Shown piece after piece: positions 11,851 to 25,500 of a DNA stretch of 64,000 bases (position 1 is the first letter of the stretch; each line of letters opens with the position of its first letter). The notes beneath the pieces are model-generated. The model was not told the DNA's origin, ran no database searches, and saw only the letters and a list, made by a program, of their open reading frames with translations. The stretch spans positions 3,720,001 to 3,784,000 of the forward strand of contig JAYJMM010000037.1 in assembly GCA_037349105.1 (NCBI GenBank). Direction: 5' to 3'. The position numbers and the translations under genes are program-made. The stretch is from Limnomonas spitsbergensis. Its lineage: Eukaryota > Chlorophyta > Chlorophyceae > Chlamydomonadales.

Positions 11851-12030
11851 GTTAACGACGTTACTCCTATGGGCCTTGCTTAAACAAAGCTCGGCCACGG
11901 CGGCAAACAGAAAGTCAGAAACTCAGTCCGTATGGCATGTCTGTCTCCCATGGGGACCGACGACGGACGTCCGCAGGTTAATGGCGTGACTTAAATAAAG
12001 CTCGGCCTCGTCGGCAGACAAAAAGTCTGT
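11851..12030 (+). repeat. Two diverged copies of dispersed family C
   Basis: 11851-11915 and 11980-12030 both keep a GACGTTAC/GGCGTGAC start, an AAATAAAGCTCGGCC-like block and a CGGCAxACAxAAAGTC end. This is the family C order with more decay than at 11304. Confidence 0.5.
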
Positions 12031-13503
12031 TAAGAAACTCAAGGGAGAAAGCGCGAGAGAAAAGAAAGAAAAAAGTGTCCACCTTCCATACAACAATTAA
12101 AACCAAGTATGACAGGCCAACCAAATCCCCAGCCCCTAAAGAGAATAGCCCTCAACTTGACCTTTGCGGGTGCACATAGGATATAGTGAAGAGTGAACAC
12201 TTGGAGAGAATGCACAACCGATAGTGCTAGGGAGCAAGGAGAAAAAATAAAGACAATGGCCTGGGACTGACATGGGGCATGAGCAGCGGTTGCAGGGGTA
12301 CGCAGGGTACAAAGACAGTTCACTTCTGATCGCAAATCGTTTGGATCCATGACCCCAACCAATTCATAAAAGTGCAGTGAAGGGCAAAGAAATCGGCAAA
12401 AACTGTTTTCTAGCATACAGCTTACCTGTACCAGGAATTTAGGGAACCCCTGCCGGTACTTATTCCTCTATACTTTACTGGCCCCCCCCAGCAAAACTTG
12501 AGGGTAGACACAAAGACATAAAGCTATTTTCCATCCATACGATTGCCCCCAAGTAAGGACCCAAGAGACCACTGCTGCCATCAGCTAAACTTAGATATGT
12601 GCATCCTATTTAGAGAATTGCACAGGAGTATCGTGACAAACAATTAATATACGCCTACTTCCGTAACACGCGACACCCATGCATGCGCGTTGAATTGCCC
12701 CTGTGCCCATTTCATTTGGTGTTGCACAACATGGATTCGATTATATTGAGGACCCAAGCTGTTGGTTCCAGCGTTGATTATAAGGAGAGTTCAGAGTCAA
12801 GTCTTCATCTGCGACATGCTGTCACCAGGGCCGCCACCATGCTCACTGTGAGCTCACTCCTCAGTCCTCACCATCGAAATGTTTGAGGAGGCCAATCAGT
12901 AACATGCAGGGGTAGCATGCTCAATGTGTAATTGACTTGATGTGTACGGTATGTTGATCATCGAGAAGTCTTGCATCCCATATAAATGCACTCGGGTCTC
13001 AGCCATTTCGTTTGGCGATATGGATCACCTGTAAGTGCAATGCATGGGCTCATGTCAAGCCTCAAAATGGCATGGGGCGCATGGCAGGCAGGACAAATGT
13101 CTTCCCTTTTGTTGTCCACTCTTCCCATGTGCACCTCATGGATTTCATGCACACATTTCATGCACACATGCACACAAAATGGCACTCGCGACTTCGCGAG
13201 GTCCCGCCAGGCGACCCTTTCACATCAATCACCTGAATCAATCAGAAGTGAGAAGGACACAGCTTGCATGAGCGTAGTATGAAATCCGCCATAAGTGCCA
13301 ACTTCGACCCAATCTGGACTAATGTTATTTTCCCTGTCTCCCATATCTCTTCCTGCCAGATGCCCGCCGAACGGCTGAGACTTCTCACACCTTCCAATAT
13401 AAATCCGGTTTAAATCCACACTAAAAAGCTGTCGAGGTTTTCAAATCTGACTGCCCGCCTCAATTCGATAAGCGGATACGCAGGCAATTACTAGTTGGGC
13501 CAC

Positions 13504-13516
13504 ATATATATTTATA
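13504..13516 (+). promoter_or_regulatory. Candidate TATA box of the MOR1-like gene
   Basis: ATATATATTTATA lies 62 bases before the chosen start codon at 13579, a plausible distance for a core promoter with a short leader. The transcription start is not known. Confidence 0.45.
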
Positions 13517-13578
13517 CCTCGTGGCGCTGGCAAACAGTCACATTCTATTGATCGATCTGCTCTGACTCAGGGTGTTCA

Positions 13579-16500
13579 ATGGCCGAGGATGAGGTCCGCG
13601 TGCTGACGGAGGCGAAGTCTCTGCCCATGGTGGAGCGCGTGGCTCATTCAAATTGGAAAGCCCGCAATGCTGCTTACGAAGACATCAGAGTTGCTTGCCA
13701 ACGCGTGTACGAGGACTCAGACCCGTGCTTGGGTGAATACGGTAGGGGCAGAAACTCGCTGCTCCTCATGCCTCGGTGTCGCTGAAAATCTTGGAAGGAC
13801 CACCTGTCACGTCGACGTTGCAGGTGGCTTGTTCACGAAGGCCGTCGCAGACTCCAATGCTGCAGCGCAAGACAAAGCGTTGGAGAGTCTTGTCGTCTTC
13901 CTTAGCAAGGCCTCAGAGCAGCATGCAGCAAAGTGAGGAGCCCCTATTGGTGGACGCCATGCTGACATGCATGCTGACCACGCTGACGGAAATCCTTGCA
14001 TGCTTTCATTGGGCATGTGCTCACATGTCATGACCACACTTCAGGATGTCTGAAAGAACATGCTCAGCGATCGTGAACAAGGCACTCAATGGCAAGACCA
14101 GCGCCATTATCAAAGCCAATGATGCACTGTTGGGGTTCGTCGAGCTTGAGCAGGGGGATAAAGTCATGGTGAGAATAAACCAACCGCTTGGGTGTCCCAG
14201 AGTTTTTATTGCATGGCGATTGCTAGGCAATCCAATACAATCGCTGTCTGGGCTGCATTGGCCCAACCAGAAAACACAGCTGACCACACCGATGCACGTC
14301 TCGTGACCTGGCTGATATATTTTCAGATGCATGAAGTATGGGCAGCCCCTGCTGAGGAGGAGCTTGATTTCTTCCGTGCCTTTTATCTTAGGACGCCCTC
14401 CTCAGCTCGGGGCTCACGCACAAGGTGCCCAAGGTGGTCATCACAGTCCTGGAGGCGATGATCCAGGTCTTCAGGTGTGTGATTTTCCCCTGGGCAGGAG
14501 CAGGAGCGTGAAGGCTTGTGTTCACATCTTAAGGATTGTCAGTGTTTCATAGGCTGGATCACAGGGCCCATTGCGCTAAGCTGCTCTTTGGAGCTCGTAG
14601 TCTTGTACTCCTCTGGGTCCTTTGCCATTTGTGATGATCAATATGATACGGAGCCAGTAATGGACATCTTCCAGTAATTTCTACCGCACACGCCCATTTT
14701 AGCTTCCCCCCCCCTTATGCTCTAACATTCCAGTCGCCCTCTCAGCTCCTTTTTTTTCGCCACCCTGCACAGTCCACTCTCACCTCATCATTTTTCCGCG
14801 TCCACCCATGCAGCACATTTGGCACCAAGGTTGTGGCCCCGCAGCCGGTGTTCAAGGCCCTCCCGGCCCTCTTTGATTCAAAGGACGGGAAGGCGCGCGA
14901 GAAAGTCAAGGACCTGGTGGTAAGCAATGCCGGTGTCCGTCTCTTGCTGGCAAGCCTTTACTCTAGCTCATGGGCCCCTGTACCCAAGGCAGGCTGCGAC
15001 CCTACTAAAGGGCGCTGTATGTGGCCAGGAGTTCCTGCACCGGGATGAGCTGAGCTGAGCTGAGCTGAAGGATGAGCTGATGAGCTGGGGGATGTTTCAA
15101 GGGCTGGACGGGGGGCAGCATGTTGGGGGTGCTGCCCAGCTGACAATATGGGTTTGGGTAGAATACTGCAGGTTGTAGCAGGTCTTACGATGGATGGTGG
15201 GCGTTGTACGCTACGGGCACACCTCCGGACGTACAGCTTAGCTGGGCCTTGCCATGCATGTCAAGCACCATACCCGACTCTGAGCATGCTAACCTCAGAG
15301 TCTCATCTACGCAGCAGTGTCTTGTTTCGTTGGCACCAAACCACCTTGGGGGGTCTGCTGGCGGCCACCACTGAGCCGATCGGGACACAACTTTGAACAG
15401 TCTTTGGCAGCCGGCAACCCCAGCACTTAGGTTCGATTTACCAATTTGATGCGCCTGGATCTCTCGGGCGGCCGCAGGCCGTGACATCGCCGAAATCTCC
15501 CTGAAATGCAACTGAAGTGTGTGTGTGTTTTCGAATAATTAAAAAAACGCTGATGTTGCCCAGGTGGAGCTGTCGCGGTGGATTGGCGTCGAGGCGATAC
15601 GTGCCTCTCTTTTCCCCAAGGTGAGCGGCCTGTGGTATCAATTAGGGAAATGCACCTTGATGGGGATGCATGGCGAGAGAGGTCAGGCACTCACCCTGTC
15701 CTCAAAGGTGGACAAGCGAGCATACCTCCCAACCTGGCATGTATGATTGCATGATTTGATTTATGGACACCTAAACAGAATCAAATATAAAGAAACCGAT
15801 GCCAGTACAGAAATAATCACTATTTGATACAGTGATATGTTAGTATATATAAGCAGATGTAGGAGGGGAGGGGAGAAAACTCCTGGCCAACCTCAGAAAA
15901 ACACAAAGTGCCCAGCTCGTGGCATCGTGTCCCTGCTGTACTTGCATGGCTGTGCACGGCGTCATGCCACTGCTTTGCATGGTATGCATGGCGTCATGAC
16001 ACTATTTTGCATGGCTCTGCATGGCATCGTGCTACTGCTGTGCACAGCTGTGAATAGCAATGAACAGCTATCAAGCTATGCATGGCTTACATGGCATGGC
16101 TGTGCATGGTGTCATGCCACTGCTTTGCATGGCTGTGCATGGTGTCATGCCACTGCTTTGCATGGCTATGCATAGCGTCGTGCCACTGCTGTGCATAACT
16201 GCGAATGGCATCAAGCCACCTGTTTCTTTGGTTTTTGGGACCTCTCGTCTCAGCTTGTCACCTGAACAACTACTCATAGACAAGCATTAAATCCATGATA
16301 TCACATCAGCTACAGCACGATGACGAATTCCTTTCTGTGTAGTCTACCACGAAGCTCAGCAATACCGCATAAACATGATGATCCCACCGCCTTTTCCTTT
16401 CCCTGTACCCTAGATGCGTGACGCCATGAAGGAGGACATTGAGAAGGCCATCGCTGCCCTGGTGGAGCTCGGGATTCCCAAGCCCACGCCCGCACGCCTG

Positions 16501-19500
16501 ACTCGCAAGGAGCAGGCCAGGCAGGCTGCGCTCGCTGCTGTTGCTGCCTCGTCGTCTGCGCCCATGGATGTCGACGATGAGGGCGGCGCCGCGGGGAGTG
16601 CGGGAGGGGCTGCTGTGGAGGTCGCTGAGGAGGAAGAAACACAGGTTGGTGTGTGAAGAGGAGGAGGGTGCTGGGGTGTGGATGGGGTGGGTGGGCTGCT
16701 GCGGGTGTTGTGGGGAGGAGGTGACGCTCAGACACAGGTTGGTGTGTGAAGAGGAGGAGGGTGCTGGGATGTGGATGGGGTGGGTGGGCTGCTGCGGGTG
16801 TTGTGGGGAGGAGGTGACGCTCAGACACAGGTGTGTGGGGGGGGGGAGGAGAATGCTGAGGTGTGGATGGGGTGGATGGGCTGCTGCGGGTGCTGTGGGG
16901 AGGAGGTGACGCTCAGACACAGGTGTGTGTGTGGAGGAGGGGGGTGCTAAGTTGTGGATGGGGTGAGTGGTCTGCTGCGGGTGTTGTGGGGAGGAGGTGA
17001 CGCCGAGACACATGTGTGTGTGTGTGGAGGAGGAGGGTGCTGAGGTGTGGATGGGGTGGGTGGGCTGCTGCGGGTGTTGTGGGGAGGAGGTGACGCCGAG
17101 ACACAGGTGTGTGGGGGGGGAGGAGGGTGCTGAGGTGTGGATGGGGGGGGGGGGATTCCGGGTGCTGTGGGGAGGAGGTGATGCTCAGACACAGGTTTGT
17201 GTGTGAAGAGAAGGAGGGTGCTGAAGTGTGGATGGGGTGGGTGGGCTGCTGCGGGTGTTGTGGGGAGGAGGTGACACTCAGGCACATGTGTGTTTGTGTG
17301 GAGGATGAGGTTGCTGAGGTGTGGATGGGGTGGGTGGGCTGCTGCGGGTGTTGTGGGGAGGAGGTGACGCTCAGGCACAGGTTGGTGTGTGAAGAGAAGG
17401 AGGGTGCTGAAGTGTGGATGGGGTGGGTGGGCTGCTGCGGGTGTTGTGGGGAGGAGGTGACGCTCAGACACAGGTTGGTGTGTGAAGAGGAGGAGGGTGC
17501 TGGGATGTGGATGGGGTGGGTGGGCTGCTGCGGGTGTTGTGGGGAGGAGGTGACGCTCAGACACAGGTTGGTGTGTGAAGAGGAGGAGGGTGCTGATGTG
17601 TGGATGGGGTGGGTGGGCTGCTGCGGGTGTTGTGGGGAGGAGGTGACACTCAGGCACAGGTGTGTTTGTGTGGAGGATGAGGTTGCTGAGGTGTGGATGG
17701 GGTGGGTGGGCTGCTGCGGGTGTTGTGGGGAGGAGGTGACGCTCAGACACAGGTGTGTGTGTGTGGGGGGGGGGAGAATGCTGAGGTGTGGATGGGGGGG
17801 CAATGCGGGTGTTGTGGGGATGAGGTGACGCTCAGACACAGGTGTGTGGGGGGGGAGGAAGGTGCTGAGGTGTGGATGGGGGGGGGCAATGCGGGTGTTG
17901 TGGGGATGAGGTGACGCTCAGACACAGGTGTGTGGGGGGGGAGGAAGGTGCTGAGGTGTGGATGGGGGGGGGCAATGCGGGTGCTGTGGGGAGGAGGTGA
18001 CGCTCAGACACAGGTGTGTTTGTGAAGAGGAGGAGGGTTCTGGGGTGTGGATGGGGAGGGGCCCGCCGCACAGGTTTTGGGGACGAGGAGACAGAGGTGT
18101 GTGTGAGGGGGAGGAAGGCGCTGCGGCGTGGATAGGGACAAAGGCGAGGTGCTCAATTATTAAATTATAGCCTGAACCCTTCACCGTCACTGTCCAGATG
18201 GGTGCCAGGGACCTCAAACCGCTGCCCAATACTTAATTTCTAAACCTGAACCCTGAACTCTAAACCTAAGCGCTTCCTGGCCTGATGGACCCGTACAACA
18301 TGACAGATGCCAAGGACATTCTACCGCTGCTCAACATTTAATGTTCAACCTGAACCCCAAACCCTCACTATCCAGATGGACCCGTACGACATGACGGATG
18401 CAAAGGACATCATACCGCTGCTCAAGAAAGACTTCTGGGATGGCCTTGAATCCAAGAAGTGGAGCGACCGCAAGGGTCAGCTCACGATCCTCAAGGAGCT
18501 TGCTTCATACCCCCACCTTGCGTCGGGCAGGTGTGCAGGCACCGGTGTTCCATCCAGGACAAATTGAAACTTATACTCACTGCTGCACTGAGTATGTCAT
18601 TTTTTTGTCGCCTGTCAGACCTGACCCTCCTCAACCTATTTGTACCGATAGCCGTTCACGTACCTTGCACTCAAGCTTCAACCCGGCCTGCCCTTAGCTG
18701 GCCACCGGACGCTGCTTTAGCGCAGTTGTAACATACTCTGACCACACCCCTCCATTTCGTTCTGGCTGACGCCACGCCTCTCATTTATTTTCCTGCCGCA
18801 CTTACACGGCGCCCCCAAAACCTAAACACTGACACGGTGAAACCCTAGACCCTAAACCCTAAACCCCTGTTTGCTCCTCTTGGCTATCACGAACTCCATC
18901 AGGGACTGCGACTATGGCGACGTCAACCGCGAGTTGCGTAAGCTCATCACCAAGGATGCCAACATCCAGTGTGTGGCCGAGGGCATTGCATGCTGCGGCG
19001 TCATGGCCAAGAGCATACGTGCGGGCTACTCGAACACCGCCAAGGTAGGAGGGGGTCACGGCTTCACTCAAACAAAGCTACTCTCTTTCAGCTGCATTCT
19101 GCTTACGTTCAGAATGATAAAAAATGAAAACTACGCTCCCTTAGGGGCATGTGGGTTAAGGAACAGTGCAGCTCAGGGCCAAAGCCAAAGTTCAGTTGTG
19201 CCCCATCGTGTGGCCGAGTGGCCTGGAATTGCGCAAACCAAGAGTTCAAGGAATGCGGCCGCCTTGTGCAATAAGACAGCATCCAAAACAGCACACATGC
19301 TGCACGCAAGAATGCCTGTCAAGCTTTGATCCTGAACCGTTCAACCCGACCCCCCCCCCGCGGGCTTCCTGCGCAGGGCCTGGTGGAGGTGCTGTTTGAG
19401 AAATTCAAGGAGAAGAACGCGGCTGTGGGGCGGGCAGCTGCGGAGACACTTGCGGCCATGCACAAGTACTGCTGGACACTCATGGATGTTGCCGAGAGTT

Positions 19501-22500
19501 TAGCAGGTGGGCGCGTGAGAACGGCCCCAGAGTTGGGCCAGTGGCTGGCCTGGGGGTACGGTGGTGGTGGGGTGGTGGTGATTACTTCAATTTACTGCAT
19601 CACATCTCCTCTGTCCACGCACTCCCTCCTCCTCCAGTTGCGCTGGGTCACGCCAGCCCCAAGGTCAAGGAGGAGACACTGGCATGGCTACAGGCGGAGA
19701 TTGGCTCCGAAGCCAAGCCCGCGCTCTCCAAGCTGGCACCGCAGTTGCTGCCGCTGGCCGCCAAGTGCGCGGAGGAGGCAACGCCTTCACTGCGCGAGGC
19801 TGCAGTGGGCTTCCTGGTGGCCTTTGCTGTGAAGGTGGATAGTCTCTAAACCCTGCATTGCGCGGCTTGTGCTGTCTAGATGACTGAACCCTAAACCCTA
19901 GACCCTTTTTGGCCGCCTTTGTGTGGCACATTTTTCTGGTAAGGTGATTGAGCCCTGGACTGTACGTTGCCTTTGCCTAAATCTCCCGCGCTGTTATTGC
20001 TGAGTGCTTTATGCACGTAATGTACTTCTGCTGAAGCTACTGCTGCTCATGTATGAGGTATATTGTATACGAGGGTTCTTACTTCTATGTGTTATGTGGC
20101 AGTGGGCTGCATGGTGCCATGTTCTGTGGAGGTAATATGATTCTTGTGCTGTTTATTTGATGCCTATACGTTGCATGAACCGCCGCAAATGGGAATTGTA
20201 TCCTTTCCATCTAAGGTGCCAGCTGCCCAACTGCTCCTCCCTGCTGCCCTCCAGTTCGGGAACCCCGTGGTGCTGGACAAGTACACCTCCAAGCTCGACG
20301 ACGCCCGCAAGAAGGCGATAGAGAAAGGGCTCGCAGACGCCACCGGGGCGCCTGCAGAGGTAGCCGGGAGGCCCGGCGGCAGCGCCGCTGCCGCCGGCGC
20401 AAGTGCCGGCGGCGCGCCGGCCTCGTCCGCGCCTCCACCTGCGTCTGTGGTTCGCCTGTCAGCTTCCGCCCTCGTTGCCCAGGCCAAGTCTGCCAGGACG
20501 GGTGGCGCGTCCACCTCGGCGTTGCGGTCGTCGACGGCGGCAGTACCCAAGGGGACGAGCGGAGCTGCCAAGAAGCCGACCGCTTCGACCGGGGGCGCCA
20601 ATGCTGGTGGCAAGGTCATTGCAGGTGCGTGTTTTAATCTTTTTCAGGGTACTTTTGGAGTTCAGGTTCAAGGCATGTACGGTGTTGTGGGCCTGCTGCT
20701 GTAAGCCCTGCTGCTGCAAGCCCTGCAGCTACTGGCCACAGGCCTGCCAAAGTTTGGTCTCTGTCTTGGCCCAGTGGTGGCCGCCAAGGGGCCTCTGTCA
20801 AAGCTCCGCTTCAATCCGCGAAGCCGATTTGAAGTATGTAGCGCCTGCATGTTGTGGATACCGAACATGAAGGCACTGTTGCACTACCATGCTCACTCAC
20901 TGGTGGGAGAGCGGCACGTCGCCGGCACTGCAGCCCATCTCTTGCCCCCTCCCACCACGTATGGCTTAATTGAAAGCGGCTCTAGAGCTTTTTACCTTTC
21001 TGCCGGCTAAGATTCCGAAGATTTTGCAAGACTATCGATGCCTCAATGCTTAACTTCGGCTCCATAACTGATGGCCCCCCGCCCGCTCAACCTTTAGCAG
21101 CAACTATTAAAGCTCGGTCCGCCGCCCTGCTTTTGCGCTCTGCCCCTTTCCGATTTCCAGACCCTGAACCCTGGACCCTGACACCCTAAACGCTGCATTT
21201 CCTTCAGATGACGATGAGGCGTCTCTTTCTGCGGGCAGCCTGGCCAAGGACGTGCTGCTGGCTCGTCTCACGGAGCTGTTCGGGGAGGCAGAGGTCAAGG
21301 AGCTGGCAAGCGAGGACTGGAAGGTGTGTGCTTGTCGCCTGTCTAGGGCTCTTAAATAAGAAACTGAGATTCAAGGTGTGGTGTGTGTTTGCCGCTCGTA
21401 AACAAAAAACTGAGATCCCCATTGGGAGTCCCCCTGAGTTAAAAGGTGTGATGAGTGTTTGCCGCTTGTCTAGGGCTTTAAAAACAAGAAACTGAGATCC
21501 CCTTTGAAACCGTAGTGTCCGAGCCTCGTCTGTTGCTGTATCGATCCGTGCTTGAGGTATTGAAGATCTTTCAGGCCTCCTAGCCTTGAGGTATCGAAGA
21601 TCTTTCAGGCCTCCTAGCCTTGAGGTATCGAAGATCTTTCAGGCCTCCTAGCCTTGAGGTATTGAAGATCTTTCAGGCCTCCTAGCCTTGAGGTATCGAA
21701 GATCTTTCAGGCCTCCTAGCCTTGAGGTATTGAAGATCTTTCAGGCCTCCTAGCCTTGAGGTTTTGAATATCTTTCAGGCCTCCTAGCCTTGAGGTATTG
21801 AAGATCTTTCATGCCTCCTAGCCTTGAGGTATCGAAGATCTTTCAGGCCTCCTAGCCTTGAGGTATTGAAGATCTTTCAGGCCTCCTAGCCTTGAGGTAT
21901 TGAAGATCCGCAACAAGCCTCTTAGGTTTCAGGTTGTGCAGGCGTGCATCAGGCCTGTACCTGAGGCGTTTCTGGCTTAAGAAGGCTTCCTACACGCTTT
22001 AAGCCTCGGCCTAAAAAGCTGTCCAGCCACCGTTTGGCCATCCAAGCTGACCGTGCCGCTGCCCCGTCCCCTAAGTGCGGCTCGCTACCGTGGAGCGCAT
22101 CTCCACCTTCGCTCAGGACCCCTCAAACTGCCAGTTCCCCTGGTTCCCTAACCCAAAACCCTTAACCCTGATGGTGCCGCTGTCCCCGCCGTCCCCCAGG
22201 TGCGGCTCGCTGCCATGGAGCGCATCTCGACCTTCGCCCAGGACCCCTCAAACTCCCAGTCCCACTGCGCGACGCTCGCCCAGGGCATGGGGGCGACGCC
22301 CGGCTGGGGGGAGAAGAACTTCCAGGTGCGAGCAAGGAAGGAAGGGGGGGGGTCAATTTGATGGTAGGGAGGAGTGGAGGGACTGAGGCGCGGCACAGGA
22401 TGTTTGGGAGCTGGGGGCTGAGTCGTGAGGATGGCGTGGGGGACTTCGGCACGGGGGGACTGAGGCTTGTTGGTGGAGTGGACGGCTGAGGCGCAGGACA

Positions 22501-25500
22501 GGGTCAGCTCCCTCTTATTTCCCTGCGCACTGTGCTTTGCTTGCCCTTGGCATGTGGGAGAGGAAGAACTTCCAAGCAGGTGGAGGGCAGTAGATGGGTA
22601 GGGGGGCGGGCTCAGGTGTGAGGAGGCGTGGGGGGCTGAGGCACAGTGGGACTGAGGCATGCTGGGGGAGGCCCTGTTGCTCGCGGTTTGGTCCCCTTCA
22701 GCAGGGTTGGTTGCTGCCCAGCCGGCTTTCAAACCGGTGGTCTGGTGCACACTTTAATATTGCGGTACCGGTGCAACAACCGTGCAACAACCCTCCAATC
22801 AACCTGCAACAAACCTGTGACCACTGTGCAACAACTGTGCAGGTGATGTCCAAGCAGTTTGAGGTCATACGGTCCGCGGCCACAGCTTCCACCAGCTTCT
22901 CCAAGCATGATGCGTTTGTGGGCATCTCTGGTAAGCTTCGGTGGACAGTGTTTCTTTTCGGTCGTGCGTCTGATGGTCAGCTACAATTTTGGTACTTCCT
23001 AACCCCTACCCCCTAACTCCCGTATGTAAGATAGGTGCACGTACATTTGAATTGTCTTGCCTCGGGTACGATTTATTTGTTTATTTAATGCTGCCCTCAG
23101 GTCTAAGTATGGACAAAAAGTAAAGATTTGTGAGCTGAAACTGTTGCGTTGACATGGCGAGAATTATTATTTCTATGAATCCCTCACCCCTGAACATCGT
23201 TAATCGTGAGGGAAGGCAATTCATTCTACATTATCGGTACTTCCTGGCCTCTAACACCTACTGGTATTTATTTAAATTTTGGTGTCTCCGACCAGCAGTC
23301 GGAGTTCTATTGCATGACCAGTTATCCTGCTTGGGCATTTGTCTAAATGCCGGTCAAGGTTGGGTCCCAAAAGTCAAAGAGCCAATCGACCTTTGTGGGT
23401 CGCTGGGGTTTCTCGAGGCTGACCACCATGAAGGTCACACTTCCGTTCAGATGGCCAGGCACTCTTGTTCATACTAGTTTTTTTCTTGTTCACACAGGAG
23501 CCATCGAGAAGCTGGCGGACATGAAGCTCAAGGGGCCTGCCTGCGAGATGCTGCTGGCGGTGTGCGAGGCGGTGGGCCCTCAGTTTGTGGTTCTGCTGAT
23601 GCACAAGAAGGCGGCTGCTCACAAGAATCCCAAGGTGTGAGGGTGATTGGGGGGGGGGGGGGCGAGAGGTTGTTGCTAGCTAGGGGGAGGATGATTGGTG
23701 GGGGGGGGGGAGAGGTTGTTGCTAGCTAGGGGGAGGATGATTGGTGGGGGGGGGGGAGAGGTTGTTGCTAGCTAGGGGGAGGATGATTGGTGGGCAGTGA
23801 GCGGTGCTGCAGATGCACAAGAAGGCGGTTGCTCATAAAAATCCCAGCGTGGGAGCGTGATTGGTGGGGGGGTGGCTGCAGCAGTGTGAGTGAGGAAGGG
23901 GGGGGCTGTGGGATGGCTGATACTTTAGGCAGAGTGTTCAAGATGCAGGAGGTGGTTGTTCACAAATATCTCTAGGTAGGGGTGTAGGGGAAAGGGGTTG
24001 CAGAGTGGCGTGACGGGGGAGGGAGGCATGGCTGATTGCAATTGGTGTTGTGATAGGAGGCGGCTGCCCACAAGATTCGCAAGGTGGGACTGTGATTGTG
24101 GAGGGGGCTGTGGGATGGCTGATACTGAAGGGTGTGTTCAAGATGCACAACAGGGCGGCTGCTCAGAAGAATCGCAAGGTGGGGGTGTAGGGAGGAGGGA
24201 TCTCGACCCGATTAGGGCGGGATTGCACCTCCAGCGGGCCGGAGAGGATTCTGCCAGCTAGTAGGGGGAGGATGGTTGGTGGGCAGTTTGCGTTGTTGCT
24301 GATGCACGAATAGGGAGCGGATCACAAGAATCCCCAGGTGGGAGCGCAGGGGGGGGGGGGGGGGGCTGAAGGTCACATGGTAGCATGGGTGGGTGGGTGA
24401 GGGGGTGGGGGCAATTTGTGGTGTTGCGATTGTACACGAAAGGCTGGCAGCTAAAAAATAAACCTCGCCGACCCCTGCATCTGCTCCCCTCCCCTCAGGT
24501 GCTGAGTGAGGGGCTGCTGTTCATCAGCCACCCCTACTTCGCCAACCCCCTACCTCACCGACCCCTACCTCACTGACCCCTGCATCCATTCCCCTTCCCT
24601 CAGGTGCTGAGTGAGGCGCTGCTGCTCATCAGCCAGGTGATCGAGGACTTTGGCCTCTCCCTGCTCCCGGTGAAGAGCTTGCTGGACTGGGCCAAGGAGG
24701 ACCTTGCATCGGCAAACGCCGGTGTCAGGAACGCGGTCATTCAAATGTTGGGAGTGATGCACAGGTGAAATGGGGAACCAATCCTGGGAAACCACTCCTG
24801 GGAAACCACTCCTTGTCCTCCTCGTATCTCCTCCGCCCGGATGTCAGACTTGCGTCCACGACTGCCACCAACTTGAGAAGCAGACTCCCCCTCCCCACTC
24901 TCCCTCCACACCACTTTAGGGTTTGGAAGCAGACCAAATTGAAAATGCCCCCCCCCCCCCGCCCTTTGCTGCTGCTTTCCTCAGGTTCCTTGTTGCCCCA
25001 CTGGGTTCAGGGTGAAGAGGCACACAAAATTGAACATGTGCTCCCCCCCCCACTCGCCCTTGCTGCTGCTTTCCTCAGGTTCCTGGGTCCCCCACTGGGT
25101 GATATGATCCGCTCTGACGTCAAGCCCGCCTTGATGACTGCCATCGACACAGAGTTTGGGAAGAACCCCAAGAGGGGTGCGGGGGAGCACGTGCCCTGCA
25201 GGACCAGCCGGACGGCGGCAGCAGCGGCAGCGGGAGCAGGGGCCAAGGGCAAGGGTGAGGACCCTCAGATGCGGCATGCCATTTCATGTGTATACTTCAT
25301 TGTACAGTACAAATTTTGCAGCTGGACAGTTTTGATATCTGAAGTACGGTGAATAAGATAACGGCCCCATCCCTGCAATCTCTCCCTTAGATACTCTTAG
25401 AACACTCTGGCATTTGTCCAGCTCTTATTAGTTCCGACCCACGTCCTTTCCCCACTCCCTGTCTCCCATGACTAGTTTCACCGCTCTCCGTCTTCCCCCT

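Larger units (their letters stand above)
10060..13503. other. Intergenic, three family C repeat copies, no gene recognised
   Basis: No recognisable coding sequence. Dispersed family C copies lie at 11304-11390, 11851-11915 and 11980-12030. A 22-base string beginning GGGTCAATGACGTTACACC at about 10770 recurs at about 11304. A 125-codon minus-strand frame at 12039-12416 has no recognisable family and is not called. Confidence 0.45.
13579..16644 (+). other. MOR1: MOR1-like exons 1-7 (TOG1 and linker)
   Basis: Exons: 13579-13741, 13824-13932, 14045-14168, 14392-14474, 14814-14919, 15564-15620, 16414-16644 (residues 1-291). TOG1 shows SNWKARNAAYEDI, then KAVADSNAAAQDKALESL, then VNKALNGKTSAIIKANDALL, then HKVPKVVITVLEAMIQVF: alternating HEAT helices in the expected order. 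Exon 4 starts after TTTTATCTTAG, not after the earlier TTTTCAG, because only that choice keeps the HEAT frame. Exon 7 ends in the acidic EVAEEEETQ linker. Confidence 0.9.
18376..20624 (+). other. MOR1: MOR1-like exons 8-12 (TOG2 and Ala/Gly linker)
   Basis: Exons: 18376-18530, 18903-19044, 19377-19506, 19638-19834, 20255-20624 (residues 292-622). Exon 8 begins MDPYDMTDAKDIIPLL and carries FWDGLESKKWSDRKGQL, a near-canonical TOG2 first helix and loop. Exon 11 carries ALGHASPKVKEETLAWL. Exon 12 has YTSKLDDARKKAIEKGL and then a long Ala/Gly/Ser/Pro linker, unusually large for the family. Confidence 0.9.
21208..25254 (+). other. MOR1: MOR1-like exons 13-18 (TOG3)
   Basis: Exons: 21208-21323, 22200-22325, 22843-22930, 23498-23634, 24604-24764, 25079-25254 (residues 623-890). 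The exon 13/14 join recreates LASEDWK|VRLAAMERIS, the TOG signature split exactly at a splice junction. Exon 16 reads KLKGPACEMLLAVCEAVGP and exon 17 LSEALLLISQVIEDFGL, the paired HEAT helices. The tail of exon 18 is an Ala/Gly linker. Confidence 0.9.

Noticed and set aside
12039..12416. 125-codon minus-strand frame with hydrophobic stretches
   Set aside because: No family resemblance, no splice context and no codon bias; treated as chance.
14331..14391. MOR1 exon 4 beginning at the earlier TTTTCAG (14325)
   Set aside because: That start puts the segment out of the HEAT-repeat frame and breaks the join to exon 5; the TTTATCTTAG acceptor at 14391 restores HKVPKVVITVLEAM.
16306..18229. Ser/Pro/His-rich and Gly/Cys-rich frames up to 308 codons on both strands
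   Set aside because: They follow the ~96-bp intron 7 minisatellite and have no non-repetitive coding part.
19205..19250. tRNA-derived SINE head (TGGCCGAGTGG A-box-like string)
   Set aside because: The following GAGTTCAAGGA is too far from a B box and no cloverleaf folds; kept only as a chance match.
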